Positions 49,399-58,543 of a DNA stretch of 64,000 bases are shown piece by piece (the stretch's first letter is position 1; every line of letters begins with the position of its first letter). Below the pieces are notes generated by a model. That model saw only the letters and a program-made list of their open reading frames with translations, did not search any database and was not told the DNA's origin. A program made the position numbers and the translations under genes. The stretch spans positions 2,170,001 to 2,234,000 of the forward strand of contig NZ_CP102290.1 of assembly GCF_025151995.1 (NCBI RefSeq), written 5' to 3'. This DNA is from Ruminococcus gauvreauii. Its GTDB lineage: Bacteria > Bacillota > Clostridia > Lachnospirales > Lachnospiraceae.

Positions 49399-50247
49399 AT
49401 GAGCAAGTGGAAAGCCCAGACCGCATCAGAACGAGTGATGAGCGTAATCAAAAGCGTATTTGTACTCTCCTGTGTACTGGTTGCACTGTTTCCGATTGTT
49501 TGGGTGATTATGTCATCCTTTAAAACCAACGCGGAAATATTGTCGAACGGCATATCTCTGCCGAAAAGTGTTAGCTTCCAGGGATATAAAGATGCTTTTG
49601 AGATATCCCCGATTCTCAAATATTTTGGGAACAGTGTGATCGTGGCAAGTGTCGCCACAGCGGCAAATCTTTTGTTCGTCTCAATGGCATCTTATGTGTT
49701 TGCAAGATTTCGTTTCCGTTTTAAAAATACGCTGTATTCAATTTTATCGATTTCTCTTGTTGTGCCGACGACCGCACTGCTGAACTCGGTATACCTTGTG
49801 ATCTCGGGCATGGGACTTGATGATACAAAGACGGGATTGATTCTCGTATATACGGCACTCAATCTTCCAATGACGATGATGATCATGCGTTCGACTTTTT
49901 CTTCGATACCAAAGAGCATGGAAGAGGCTGCGTATGTAGACGGAGCAGGTTTTTGCCAGACATTTTTTCAAATTATGGTGCCATGTGCCAAAGGAGGAAT
50001 GGTGAGTGCGGGAGTCATTTCATTTTTAAATAACTGGAATGAATTTACCTTTGCATTGGTGCTCACAAGCAGTCAAAGTGCCAGGACACTGCCCCTGTCA
50101 CTTAGCTATTTTACAGCTCAGTTCTCCTTTAATTATACTGCGATGTTTGCGGCAATCACGATTGCAGTGATCCCATCCATACTGGTATTTGCAGTTTTTC
50201 AGGAGCAGGTGGTGTCCAGTATGACAGCTGGCGCAGTTAAAGAGTGA
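49399..50247 (+). CDS. Sugar ABC transporter permease (MalG-type)
   Basis: A 282-residue membrane protein with six hydrophobic segments and the EAA loop (MEEAAYVDGAGFCQTFFQIM). It is the second CUT1 permease. The ATG at 49399 follows GAAAGGAGCAATACT. It lies between the MalF-type permease and the ATPase, spaced as in a single operon. Confidence 0.92.
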   Translation: MSKWKAQTASERVMSVIKSVFVLSCVLVALFPIVWVIMSSFKTNAEILSNGISLPKSVSFQGYKDAFEISPILKYFGNSVIVASVATAANLLFVSMASYVFARFRFRFKNTLYSILSISLVVPTTALLNSVYLVISGMGLDDTKTGLILVYTALNLPMTMMIMRSTFSSIPKSMEEAAYVDGAGFCQTFFQIMVPCAKGGMVSAGVISFLNNWNEFTFALVLTSSQSARTLPLSLSYFTAQFSFNYTAMFAAITIAVIPSILVFAVFQEQVVSSMTAGAVKE

Positions 50248-50263
50248 GAAAGGAAGAGAAATA

Positions 50264-51376
50264 ATGGCAAGTATTTCACTGAAAAATATTGATAAAACAT
50301 ATCCCGGAAACACAAAGGTGATAGAAAATCTGAATCTGGAAATAAAAGACAAGGAATTTATTATTTTGGTCGGCCCGTCAGGCTGCGGTAAATCTACAAC
50401 CTTAAGAATGATTGCCGGACTTGAGGAAGTGACCGGCGGAGAGCTGTTCATAGGTGACCGTATGGTAAATGATGTTGCACCTAAAGACCGTGATATTGCG
50501 ATGGTGTTTCAGAATTACGCACTGTATCCACATATGACGGTATACAAAAATATGGCCTTCGGACTGAAGCTGCGCAAGATGGATAAAAAAATCATTGATC
50601 AAAAAGTGCATGAGGCGGCAAAAATACTGGACATTGAGCATTTGCTGAACCGCAAGCCGAAGGCACTTTCAGGAGGTCAGAGACAGCGTGTTGCATTGGG
50701 GCGTGCCATGGTGCGGGACCCGGCGGTGTTCCTGCTCGATGAACCTCTGTCAAACCTTGATGCAAAGCTGAGAACACAGATGCGTACAGAGATTACGAAG
50801 CTTCATAAGAAGCTGGATACAACGTTTATCTATGTCACACATGATCAGACGGAGGCAATCACCATGGGTGACCGAATCGTAGTAATGAAAGACGGAATGA
50901 TTCAGCAGGCTGATACACCGAGAAAGCTTTATGATTCCCCTTGTAATATGTTTGTTGCGGGATTTATTGGTTCTCCGCAAATGAATTTCGTGGATGTCAC
51001 CCTTAATCAGACAAATGACGGTTATCATATCACATTTGGTTCGTATAAAATCCCGGTGCAGAAGAATAAAGCTGAATGTGCAGAGCTTTTACCGTATGCA
51101 GGAAAAATCGTGGTGCTTGGTATTCGTCCGGAAAACCTGCATGCTGAAGAGGGGTTCCTTAATGCGTTGCCGGAATGTAAGATTGATCTGAAGATTGATA
51201 TTGCGGAAATGATGGGGGCGGAGAATTACCTGTACGGAACATGTGACGGCAAAAAGCTGACTGTCCGTGTGCCGGGGCAGATTCAGGCACAGTGCGGCGA
51301 TACGATGGCTGTTGCAGTGGATATCAATAAAATGCATTTATTTGACAAGGAAACCGGCGAGGTCATTTTAAATTAA
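50264..51376 (+). CDS. Sugar ABC transporter ATPase (UgpC/MsmK-type)
   Basis: A 370-residue ATPase with Walker A GPSGCGKSTTLRMIAG, signature LSGGQRQRVALGRAM, Walker B VFLLDEPLSNLDAKL and the switch histidine in YVTHDQTEAITMGDR. A C-terminal regulatory TOBE/MalK-like domain (residues about 240-370) is present. Many Firmicutes share one distant ATPase among sugar transporters, so a dedicated copy inside the operon is worth noting. It powers uptake through the two permeases. Confidence 0.93.
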   Translation: MASISLKNIDKTYPGNTKVIENLNLEIKDKEFIILVGPSGCGKSTTLRMIAGLEEVTGGELFIGDRMVNDVAPKDRDIAMVFQNYALYPHMTVYKNMAFGLKLRKMDKKIIDQKVHEAAKILDIEHLLNRKPKALSGGQRQRVALGRAMVRDPAVFLLDEPLSNLDAKLRTQMRTEITKLHKKLDTTFIYVTHDQTEAITMGDRIVVMKDGMIQQADTPRKLYDSPCNMFVAGFIGSPQMNFVDVTLNQTNDGYHITFGSYKIPVQKNKAECAELLPYAGKIVVLGIRPENLHAEEGFLNALPECKIDLKIDIAEMMGAENYLYGTCDGKKLTVRVPGQIQAQCGDTMAVAVDINKMHLFDKETGEVILN

Positions 51377-51408
51377 TGAAGATTAGGTTTATGTAAGGAG
51401 AACACAAT

Positions 51409-52098
51409 ATGTCACTGTTTAGACCGGATTACACACGCAATGGACCGGGTATCGACAAAAACGCGCCCAAAAAGACCGGCATTGCGTTGTTCTTTGAAAT
51501 CATAGCGCGTGAGTTTTGGCAGATATGCAAGCTGAATGTGTTATTTTTGGTAAGCGCTCTGCCGCTGGTTACGTTTGGTGCAGCAAGGGCGGCACTGAGC
51601 CGGTGTACAATCAATATGGTGAGGGATGTACCGAATAATGTTTGGACAGATTTCGGACAGGAATTCAAAAACAACTTTATTCGCAGTACCATGTGCGGAC
51701 TGGCAGAGCTCTTTGTGATTGGTGTGCTTTTGATTCTGATCCGGAGTACAGCGGTAAATGAAAATTCACTGCTGCAAGGGGTAATCTTGTCTGCGATATT
51801 TGCGGTCAGGCTGTTTTGGGGATATTTTTGGCCGATGCTTGTGACGATTGATGTTCCCTTTGCCGCAGCTGTGAAAAATTCCGCAGCATTGCCTGTACTA
51901 TGCTTAAAGCACAGCGTGCCGGCAGTGCTTTGCGGAACGATTCTGCATATGATCAGTCTATGGTTTTTTCCCTTATCACTGCCATTCATTGTATTTTTTA
52001 CGTTCGGTTTCAGCAGTTTCATAATAAGTTTTGCGGCATGGTCTGATATGCAGAGACTGGTGTTGCGCCGCAATGAAAATAAAGGAGAATTAGAATGA
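51409..52098 (+). CDS. DUF624 (YesL-like) membrane protein
   Basis: A 229-residue membrane protein with about five hydrophobic segments and the family's FWQICKLNVLFLVSALPLVT block near residue 40. DUF624 proteins are found next to YesMN systems and sugar ABC transporters in Firmicutes and have no proven role; a link to the kinase or transporter is assumed. Its last four bases overlap the start of the dehydrogenase gene (ATGA), showing tight coupling. Confidence 0.85.
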   Translation: MSLFRPDYTRNGPGIDKNAPKKTGIALFFEIIAREFWQICKLNVLFLVSALPLVTFGAARAALSRCTINMVRDVPNNVWTDFGQEFKNNFIRSTMCGLAELFVIGVLLILIRSTAVNENSLLQGVILSAIFAVRLFWGYFWPMLVTIDVPFAAAVKNSAALPVLCLKHSVPAVLCGTILHMISLWFFPLSLPFIVFFTFGFSSFIISFAAWSDMQRLVLRRNENKGELE

Positions 52099-53177
52099 TT
52101 AAATTAGGTATTATTGGATTAGGAGAAGTTTCACAGTGCATGCATTTGCCTATTTTGCAGGATATGTGTGAAACCTATCAAATAACAGCTGTTTCAGATG
52201 TGGCCCCTTCACTGGTTAACTTTATCTGCAAAAAATATCATATTGCTCAAGGCTATTTATCAGCAGAAGAATTGATTGACAAGGCAGATATAGATGCGGT
52301 ACTGATCCTTTCACCTGATCAGTACCATGGAGAATATGCAGCCCGTGCATTACGCATGGGAAGACATATATTTGTTGAAAAGCCGGTAACACTGTGTGTT
52401 GATGAACTGAAAGAACTCATTGAGCTTTATAAGCAGTATCCGTCTCAGATCGTAATGGTCGGTTATATGAGGCGTTATGCGGGACCATTCCTTAAAGCCC
52501 GCGAAATACTTGAGGAGCAGCCGCTTAAGACAGAATATTTGCGTTTCCGTGATATTATTCTGGAAGCTCCGTTCTTTATCGGACAGACACGCCCGATTTT
52601 TTATCCAAATGATGTACCTGAAGATGTAATACGTGAGGGAGGCATACGCCGCCGGGAACACCTTGACCGGGCCATCGGTGCGGATGCAACAGATGAGATG
52701 CGTACGACATATCAAATGATGACCGGACTGGGATGTCATTCGTTTGCGGCGGTGCGTGAGTTGTTTGGGGTGCCGAAGAAAATACATTCAGTCACTACGG
52801 CTGCAGGCGGTCAGCATGTTGTCATAGTGATGGAATTTGAAGACGGTTTTCTGGGCACGTATGAACTTGTCAACAATCAGAATATTGTTCAGTTTGATGC
52901 GGCGATCGAAGTGTTTCAGAAAACACGCAAGCTGCTCATCAAATATGAAACTCCATATCTGCGGTATCAGCCGGCATCTGTCGAGGTCATTGAGTCAGAT
53001 GACAGTGATACAAAAACAACGACATACGGACCTGATTTTCATGATGCTTTTCACACGGAGCTTAAAACCTTTGCATCATGTATTGAAAATGGAATACAGG
53101 CAAAGACAAACCTGGAGGATGCTGTGGCAGATCTCGAGCTGTTCCAGGAAATCATGCATGTAATGGCACAAAACTAA
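52095..53177 (+). CDS. Gfo/Idh/MocA-family oxidoreductase
   Basis: A 360-residue NAD(P)-dependent sugar or inositol dehydrogenase. The Rossmann motif is LGIIGLGEVSQCMHLPILQD at the N-terminus, and the family's EKPVTLCVDELKELI with the active-site lysine lies near residue 95. The C-terminal beta-sheet domain is complete. Members oxidise sugars, inositols or their derivatives at a ring hydroxyl. It follows the transporter genes and precedes a TIM-barrel isomerase, a common catabolic pair. Confidence 0.92.
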   Translation: MIKLGIIGLGEVSQCMHLPILQDMCETYQITAVSDVAPSLVNFICKKYHIAQGYLSAEELIDKADIDAVLILSPDQYHGEYAARALRMGRHIFVEKPVTLCVDELKELIELYKQYPSQIVMVGYMRRYAGPFLKAREILEEQPLKTEYLRFRDIILEAPFFIGQTRPIFYPNDVPEDVIREGGIRRREHLDRAIGADATDEMRTTYQMMTGLGCHSFAAVRELFGVPKKIHSVTTAAGGQHVVIVMEFEDGFLGTYELVNNQNIVQFDAAIEVFQKTRKLLIKYETPYLRYQPASVEVIESDDSDTKTTTYGPDFHDAFHTELKTFASCIENGIQAKTNLEDAVADLELFQEIMHVMAQN

Positions 53178-53193
53178 AACAGGGAGGACGCAG

Positions 53194-54093
53194 ATGTATA
53201 ATGTAAAAATAGCAACTGCCCCATGCTCATGGGGAGTCTGGTATGCAGACGGTACGCCATCCGGCACGCCATGGGAATTGTTTCTGGATCAGGCCGCTGA
53301 GGCAGGATATCAAGCACTGGAATTAGGTCCGGATGGTTATCTGCCGACAGATGACGGAAGACTGCGGGAAGAACTCGCAAAGCGCAGTCTGGAGGTGTGT
53401 GCAGGAACGGCATGTTACCAGTTTGACACAGGAAAAGACTTTGACGCATTTCGTCCAAGAGTTGAGGCTCTTTGCAGGCGCCTGTCTGCATTGGATGTAC
53501 ATCATCTCGTAACGATGGATGAATCGGACGTAGGTAAATACAGTGAAAAAAAGGTAGATATGGATGCGGAAACGTGGCGTACATTTTTTCAAAAAATAAA
53601 GGATATGGGTGAATATACAAAAAACTTCTTTGATATTGAAGTGGTTTATCATCCACATATTAAGACCATGGTAGAGTATGAAGAAGAAATCATTCGTCTT
53701 ATGGATTTTACCGGACTGCGTCTGTGCTTTGATACCGGACACCATGCGTACTCAAACGGCACGGGAATGATCGGAGATCGATCTGCGATTGATTTTATGC
53801 GCCGCTATTCTGACAGAATGGCCTACCTTCATTTTAAGCAGGTGGATGGGACTATATACAAAAAAGTGATGGCCGAAAAACTGGACTCTGACACCGCATT
53901 TGACATGCAGGTAATGTGTGATATTCCGGACGGAATCATAGATTTCGAAGAAGTGCGCCGTGTTATGGATGAGATTAACTATTCAGGAATCACTGTTGTT
54001 GAATCTGATATGCCATGTGCTTCTAATGAACAGGTGTTTGAGTCAGCAAAAAGGAATCTTAAATATTTGCAGGAAATTGGGATTGTAAAATAG
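53194..54093 (+). CDS. Sugar phosphate isomerase/epimerase-like TIM-barrel protein
   Basis: A 299-residue xylose-isomerase-like TIM-barrel protein (AP endonuclease 2 family). Metal ligands are expected in EVVYHPHIKTMVEYEEEI, LCFDTGHHAY and VESDMPCA. The start TAPCSWGVWYADGTPSGTPW resembles IolE/IolH-type inosose dehydratases and isomerases. It acts on a keto-sugar or inosose, consistent with the dehydrogenase just upstream. The exact substrate cannot be told. Confidence 0.88.
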   Translation: MYNVKIATAPCSWGVWYADGTPSGTPWELFLDQAAEAGYQALELGPDGYLPTDDGRLREELAKRSLEVCAGTACYQFDTGKDFDAFRPRVEALCRRLSALDVHHLVTMDESDVGKYSEKKVDMDAETWRTFFQKIKDMGEYTKNFFDIEVVYHPHIKTMVEYEEEIIRLMDFTGLRLCFDTGHHAYSNGTGMIGDRSAIDFMRRYSDRMAYLHFKQVDGTIYKKVMAEKLDSDTAFDMQVMCDIPDGIIDFEEVRRVMDEINYSGITVVESDMPCASNEQVFESAKRNLKYLQEIGIVK

Positions 54094-54104
54094 GAGAGTT
54101 AAAA

Positions 54105-54827
54105 ATGAATGTAGTCGTATGTAAGAACTATGAAGAAATGAGCCAAAAAGCGGCAGAGCTTGCGGCTGAGAGTATCAGGGAAAACCCGTCAGCTCTCGTA
54201 AGCTTTCCGGGAGGAGATACGCCGCTTGGTATGATACAGGCCTTTACCGATCTTGTAAACAGCGGAAAGGTCGACATTTCCGGCGCGCATTATGTATCCC
54301 TTGACGAATGGGTAGGAATGTCACAGTCAGATAAGGGATCATGCGGCTGTTTTAATCGTACAGAATTTTTCAGCCGTTTGGAAAAGGAGTTTGCAGATAT
54401 TCATATCATTGACGGTGCTGCTTGCAATATCGAAGAGGAGCGTGCTTCCCTCGATGAGTATATTGAAAAATATGGACCGCTGGATGTTTCTGTGTTGGGA
54501 ATTGGACTCAATGGTCATTTGGGCTTTAATGAAGAGGGAGTAGACTTTAATCTGGGAGCACATATTATTCCGCTGGCAGAAAAAACGAAAGAGGTTATGC
54601 ACAAATATTTTGGAGATCAGCATAGACCGGAATATGGAATTACACAGGGAATTCGGCAAATCATGGCGGCAAAAAAAGTGATTCTGCTAGCAAATGGGGC
54701 GCATAAGGCTGATATTATCAGGAAGGCAGTATGCGGCGAGGTATCTAATGCAGTACCGGCATCAATATTACAGAATCATCCGAACTGTTTTGTCGTAGTC
54801 GATGAAGCGGCTGCGGTATACCTGTGA
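54105..54827 (+). CDS. Glucosamine-6-phosphate deaminase/isomerase-like protein
   Basis: A 240-residue protein of the NagB/6-phosphogluconolactonase fold. The loop VSFPGGDTPLGMIQA binds phosphate, YVSLDEWVG holds the catalytic aspartate region, and GIGLNGHLGFNEEGVDF supplies the catalytic histidine and glutamate. This is closer to deaminases than to lactonases. It suggests that an amino-sugar phosphate, or a related sugar phosphate, is processed. Its stop overlaps the GTG of the kinase gene. Confidence 0.85.
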   Translation: MNVVVCKNYEEMSQKAAELAAESIRENPSALVSFPGGDTPLGMIQAFTDLVNSGKVDISGAHYVSLDEWVGMSQSDKGSCGCFNRTEFFSRLEKEFADIHIIDGAACNIEEERASLDEYIEKYGPLDVSVLGIGLNGHLGFNEEGVDFNLGAHIIPLAEKTKEVMHKYFGDQHRPEYGITQGIRQIMAAKKVILLANGAHKADIIRKAVCGEVSNAVPASILQNHPNCFVVVDEAAAVYL

Positions 54828-55885
54828 ACAGAATAGAGGACCTGCGGGATTTGCAGGCCGAAATTCCAAAGAAAAAACTGGTGATCGGATTCGATGGATT
54901 TACCGATTCGGTTGCCAGGCCGATCAGATATGCGGCAACAGACAGCACAGAGGCCAAGCCGTTTGAAACGATTCATGATTTTGGCGCATTTCTGATGTCA
55001 AAAGCAGGCAAGAGCTGTTCGGTAGAACTGAAAATGCAGGCACGTCAGCTCGGAGGCAATCTTCCGTTTTTGTCAAGAGCTGCCGGTTATCTTGGACTGG
55101 ATGTCAGCTGCATTGGTATGCTCGGAGAGAATGAACCAGAGAAACTGTTCAAAGATATGCCCTGCACCTTATATCCGTTTGCGGCTTCCGGGCAGGCCAT
55201 GTGCCTGGAGTTTCATGATGGGAAAATATTGCTTTCATCAGACTGTTTGTTACCTGCGGATGCATGGGAAATGGTACTTTCGGCAACTGATGGACGGGCA
55301 GCGCAGATGTTTTCAAATGCGGATTTATTTGCGCTTGTCAACTGGAGCGAGCTGTCATTTGCAGGGGAACTTTGGGAGCATGCATGCAATTCGATCCGTC
55401 AGCAGGATAAGAGCAAATTTGCATTTTTTGATCTGTGCGATGTATCCAGAAAGAGCAGAGAGCAGATCGATCATGTGCTGCGAATGATTGGCGGGATATC
55501 AAAAATGCGTACAGCTATTTTAAGTTTGAATGAGAATGAGGCACTTACGATTGGTGAACTCTTTTTTCATAACATGCATGACATTGCCGGGACGGCATGT
55601 GCTGTTCGGCAGTCATATGGAATCGATGAGGTAATTGTTCATACGATTCATGAAAGTCTGCTTTCTACAAAACGCGGGTCGGTCTGTGTCCCGACGGTAT
55701 TTGTAAATACACCGGTCATCTCCACAGGTGCCGGAGATAATTTCAATGCAGCGTCATGTTTTGCTGCAGTGATGAATCTTGAAGATCGTGAAAGACTTGT
55801 GTTTGCAAATATGTATGCAAATTTCTACATCACACATGGGTATAGCCCGTCGCTTACAAAATTAATGGCATCACAAGGTTTTTGA
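54824..55885 (+). CDS. PfkB-family sugar kinase
   Basis: A 353-residue carbohydrate kinase of the PfkB/ribokinase family. N-terminal LVIGFDGFTDSVARPI and the QLGGNLPFLSRAAGYLGLDV substrate part are followed by the C-terminal ATP/anion-hole motif ISTGAGDNFNAASCFAA with the catalytic aspartate. The start is GTG at 54824, overlapping the previous stop codon. It is the last gene of the operon and is followed by a bidirectional terminator. The sugar is not predictable; it probably supplies the phosphorylated substrate for the NagB-like enzyme. Confidence 0.88.
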   Translation: MNRIEDLRDLQAEIPKKKLVIGFDGFTDSVARPIRYAATDSTEAKPFETIHDFGAFLMSKAGKSCSVELKMQARQLGGNLPFLSRAAGYLGLDVSCIGMLGENEPEKLFKDMPCTLYPFAASGQAMCLEFHDGKILLSSDCLLPADAWEMVLSATDGRAAQMFSNADLFALVNWSELSFAGELWEHACNSIRQQDKSKFAFFDLCDVSRKSREQIDHVLRMIGGISKMRTAILSLNENEALTIGELFFHNMHDIAGTACAVRQSYGIDEVIVHTIHESLLSTKRGSVCVPTVFVNTPVISTGAGDNFNAASCFAAVMNLEDRERLVFANMYANFYITHGYSPSLTKLMASQGF

Positions 55886-55910
55886 AGTTTGACATGTGCC
55901 ACAAAACAAG

Positions 55911-55944
55911 AAAAAACGGCAAGATTTTCATTGCCGTTTTTCTG
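55911..55944. terminator. Bidirectional terminator
   Basis: AAAAACGGCAA pairs with TTGCCGTTTTT around GATTTTCA, with A and T tracts on both sides. It lies between the convergent kinase and ABC-permease genes and can end both transcripts. Confidence 0.88.
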
Positions 55945-55968
55945 CTTTATATGATTAAAAATAGTAAT

Positions 55969-56754
55969 TTAACAGTTTGCTGGAAAATCAGTTCTTCGCT
56001 TATAAATCTGAATCGAAAGAGTAAATGCTGCAATGATGATTCCCACACACCAGGCGACAGCAATCCAAAGGCTGTTGCCCAAAGGCAGATCTAGTGTTAA
56101 AGCCCTGAAACTGTCAATGACAGGGGTCATGGGCTGTATTTCTGCAAACCACTTAATGCCTCCGTCCAATGAATTGACAGGAACAAATCCGGAACTGATA
56201 AAGGGCAAAATGAAGAGTGGAAGCATAAGTCCGCTCGAACCCTCCACTGTCTTTGAGAGCAGCCCGCACATCACTGCAAGCAGTGAAATTGCGATGTTTA
56301 CCAACGTAAGAAGTCCTGTGATAACTAACCAGTCCAGAAGACTTCCCTGTGGTCTGAAACCAAGAATCAATGCTGTGGCAATGATTGTAATGGTTGAAAT
56401 TGTATTTCTTACTACCCCGGCGCCGGCATGGCCTGCCAGCACGGCGGCTTTTGAAACAGACATGGTGCGAAAACGATCAATAATACCCTTTGTCATATCT
56501 GCTGTCACATTCATTGCCGAATACTGCGAGGATTGGCCTATGCTTTGTAAAATAATCCCCGGCACAATAAAATCAATGTAGTTAAACGTTCCTACATTAG
56601 CTATATTTCCAAACACGTTCCCAAACAAGAACATCAAAAAGAATGGTACGATTGTGGCAACCAACAGTGCTTCAGGATTTCGCAGAGAAGTCAGCAAACA
56701 GCGTTTGAACATAATCCATGAGTCGAAAATGATGCCTGCCTTTAGCTTATGCAT
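55969..56754 (-). CDS. ABC-2 type exporter permease (DrrB-like)
   Basis: A 261-residue membrane protein with six hydrophobic segments of the ABC-2 type (LRNPEALLVATIVPFFLMFL, IDFIVPGIILQSIGQSSQYS). The minus-strand ATG at 56754 has AAAGGAGGATAACAGCC upstream and overlaps the ATPase gene by eight bases; a further in-frame start at 56781 is less likely. It forms an exporter with the ATPase next to it, probably for a drug-like or lipid compound. Confidence 0.88.
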   Translation of the reverse strand: MHKLKAGIIFDSWIMFKRCLLTSLRNPEALLVATIVPFFLMFLFGNVFGNIANVGTFNYIDFIVPGIILQSIGQSSQYSAMNVTADMTKGIIDRFRTMSVSKAAVLAGHAGAGVVRNTISTITIIATALILGFRPQGSLLDWLVITGLLTLVNIAISLLAVMCGLLSKTVEGSSGLMLPLFILPFISSGFVPVNSLDGGIKWFAEIQPMTPVIDSFRALTLDLPLGNSLWIAVAWCVGIIIAAFTLSIQIYKRRTDFPANC

Positions 56755-57601
56755 GGCTGTTATCCTCCTTTTTTTCATCAATTAAAGTTAAAAAAACATT
56801 CTCCAAAGAGGGCAGGTTTGGTTGGATACTATCAACAACAATACCATTTTCCGCTAAAAGCTCCATAGCTTTTGCAGCCGCTCTCTCGCTTTTGAAATTT
56901 AGTTGTGCCCCACGCCCCGGCATTATCTGTTTAAGGTACTGCGGCGTGCCCTCCGCGAGTATCTTACCTTGATGGAGAATAGCAACATTGTCAGCGAGGT
57001 ATTCAGCTTCTTCTAAATATTGTGTAGTAAGGAACACCGTAGTTCCTTTCAGAGCCAGATTCTTCACCAGATCCCACATGGCGATACGATTCTGCGGATC
57101 AAGTCCCGTGGTAGGCTCGTCGAGGAAGAGCACCAGGGGATCAACCATAAGGCTCATGGCGATATCCAGTCTGCGCCGCATACCACCGGAATAAGTTGAG
57201 ACTCTCCGGTCAGATGCATCTTGCAGATCGAAAAAAGATAACCACTCGTTTGTTTTGCTCTTAACATCCGGCAGACGCATGAGCTGACCGATGAGCTTTA
57301 AGTTTTCTCTGCCTGTCAAAACCTCGTCTACTGCCGTAAACTGACCTGTCAGACTAATACACTTTCTCACGAGTTTTTCCTGAGCTACGACATCAAAGCC
57401 GTTAATGAAAGCTTTTCCCCCGTCTGGTTTTAACAATGTGGACAGAATTTTAACAATAGTTGTTTTACCTGCGCCATTAGAACCTAACAGGGCATAGATT
57501 GTTCCGCGGGGAACAGAAAAACTGACATCTTTCAGAACTTCATTGTTTTGATAGCTTTTTTTTAGTTTCGATACAGAAATTGATATATTTTGCAATGTCA
57601 C
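56747..57601 (-). CDS. ABC exporter ATPase (DrrA-like)
   Basis: A 284-residue ATPase with Walker A LGSNGAGKTTIVKIL, signature STYSGGMRRRLDIAMSL, Walker B VLFLDEPTTGLDPQNR and the switch-region VFLTTQYLEEAEYLADNVAI. The C-terminal 60 residues match the daunorubicin-type DrrA subfamily. It is coupled to the permease gene and is probably controlled by the TetR regulator upstream on the same strand. Confidence 0.92.
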   Translation of the reverse strand: MTLQNISISVSKLKKSYQNNEVLKDVSFSVPRGTIYALLGSNGAGKTTIVKILSTLLKPDGGKAFINGFDVVAQEKLVRKCISLTGQFTAVDEVLTGRENLKLIGQLMRLPDVKSKTNEWLSFFDLQDASDRRVSTYSGGMRRRLDIAMSLMVDPLVLFLDEPTTGLDPQNRIAMWDLVKNLALKGTTVFLTTQYLEEAEYLADNVAILHQGKILAEGTPQYLKQIMPGRGAQLNFKSERAAAKAMELLAENGIVVDSIQPNLPSLENVFLTLIDEKKEDNSHA

Positions 57602-57689
57602 ATTTACTCCTCTCTTTACCTGGATTTAATACCGGACGAATGAATGTATGCGGCGAATATAAAATTGCCCTATAAACAGGCAATTTTAC

Positions 57690-58331
57690 TTAATCTTCTT
57701 TTGAAAAATAAGGCAGCGACTTTATCATATCGGCGATTTCATTATCATAAAGCGGTAAGCCCATTTTATCTAATATTTCTGAAATGAACAAATACCTGCG
57801 CTGCATCTCCTCAAAATTCCCGGGGAATACAGAGGGTATAAACCACAAATCTATTAATACCAGAAATTCAGACAATTCTTTCGCATATTCCGTATGAATA
57901 GAACCATCTTTCAAGCCTTCCTCGATAAGTTCCAGCCAGTGCGGACATAGAATGTGACGGTTCGTTTCAAGCATTCTTGCTAAAACATGAGGATTTTTCA
58001 ACAGTGGAATCGCCTGTTTTGATAGTTCCACTTGCTTTTCGTCAGATTGATTCAGCATGATAGCCATTCTCATTTTTTGAAGTCCATTTAAGTCAGTGCG
58101 CTTTTTTACCACTTCAAAGGGATTGTTGTTGGAAAACATCTTTGATCCCAGTGCGTCCATAATTTCTTCCTTTGACTTAAAATGGTGGTAAACAGCTCCT
58201 TTCGTTAAACCGCCCAATTCGTCGACTATATTTTGAATCGTGGTATTGTCATATCCTTTTTCAAGAAATAAACGCTCAGAAACCTCTAAAATTTTATCAA
58301 CCGTCACTTCCGGATATTTGTTTCTCGCCAT
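57690..58331 (-). CDS. TetR-family transcriptional regulator
   Basis: A 213-residue regulator with an N-terminal TetR helix-turn-helix (ILEVSERLFLEKGYDNTTIQ, NIVDELGGLTKGAVYHHFKS) and a variable ligand-binding C-terminal domain. The ATG at 58331 follows GGGAGGATAGATCGT on the minus strand; an in-frame start at 58400 would lie inside the promoter. It lies 88 bases before the exporter genes on the same strand, so it probably represses its own operon and is released by a transported compound. Confidence 0.9.
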   Translation of the reverse strand: MARNKYPEVTVDKILEVSERLFLEKGYDNTTIQNIVDELGGLTKGAVYHHFKSKEEIMDALGSKMFSNNNPFEVVKKRTDLNGLQKMRMAIMLNQSDEKQVELSKQAIPLLKNPHVLARMLETNRHILCPHWLELIEEGLKDGSIHTEYAKELSEFLVLIDLWFIPSVFPGNFEEMQRRYLFISEILDKMGLPLYDNEIADMIKSLPYFSKED

Positions 58332-58349
58332 ACGATCTATCCTCCCGCT

Positions 58350-58424
58350 TACATTCGCTTCGTATGTTTCCATTATAAGCCGCTTTGGATATAGTGTCAA
58401 TATTTTTCATACCCAACGTATGTA
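58350..58424 (-). promoter_or_regulatory. TetR operon promoter and operator-like palindromes
   Basis: On the minus strand TTGACA (58395-58400), a 17-bp spacer and TATAAT (58372-58377) form a consensus promoter. An imperfect palindrome (ACATACGAAGCGAATGT) lies just downstream of the -10 box, and CATACGTTGGGTATG (58410-58424) just upstream of the -35 box. Both share the ACATACG/CATAC half-site and are likely TetR operators. Confidence 0.75.
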
Positions 58425-58469
58425 AAGTATCCTGAATATTCAAGTATTTCTTTGTTCGGGATATAACAA

Positions 58470-58497
58470 TTGCCTGGCTGTTGGAACCGTGTATAAT
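58470..58497 (+). promoter_or_regulatory. Promoter of LuxR regulator gene
   Basis: TTGCCT (58470-58475), a 16-bp spacer and TATAAT (58492-58497) lie 47 bases before the GTG start of the regulator gene. Confidence 0.65.
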
Positions 58498-58543
58498 AAA
58501 AATATAAGGAAAAATAACAGAAAATTACATTACGCGAAAGGCG

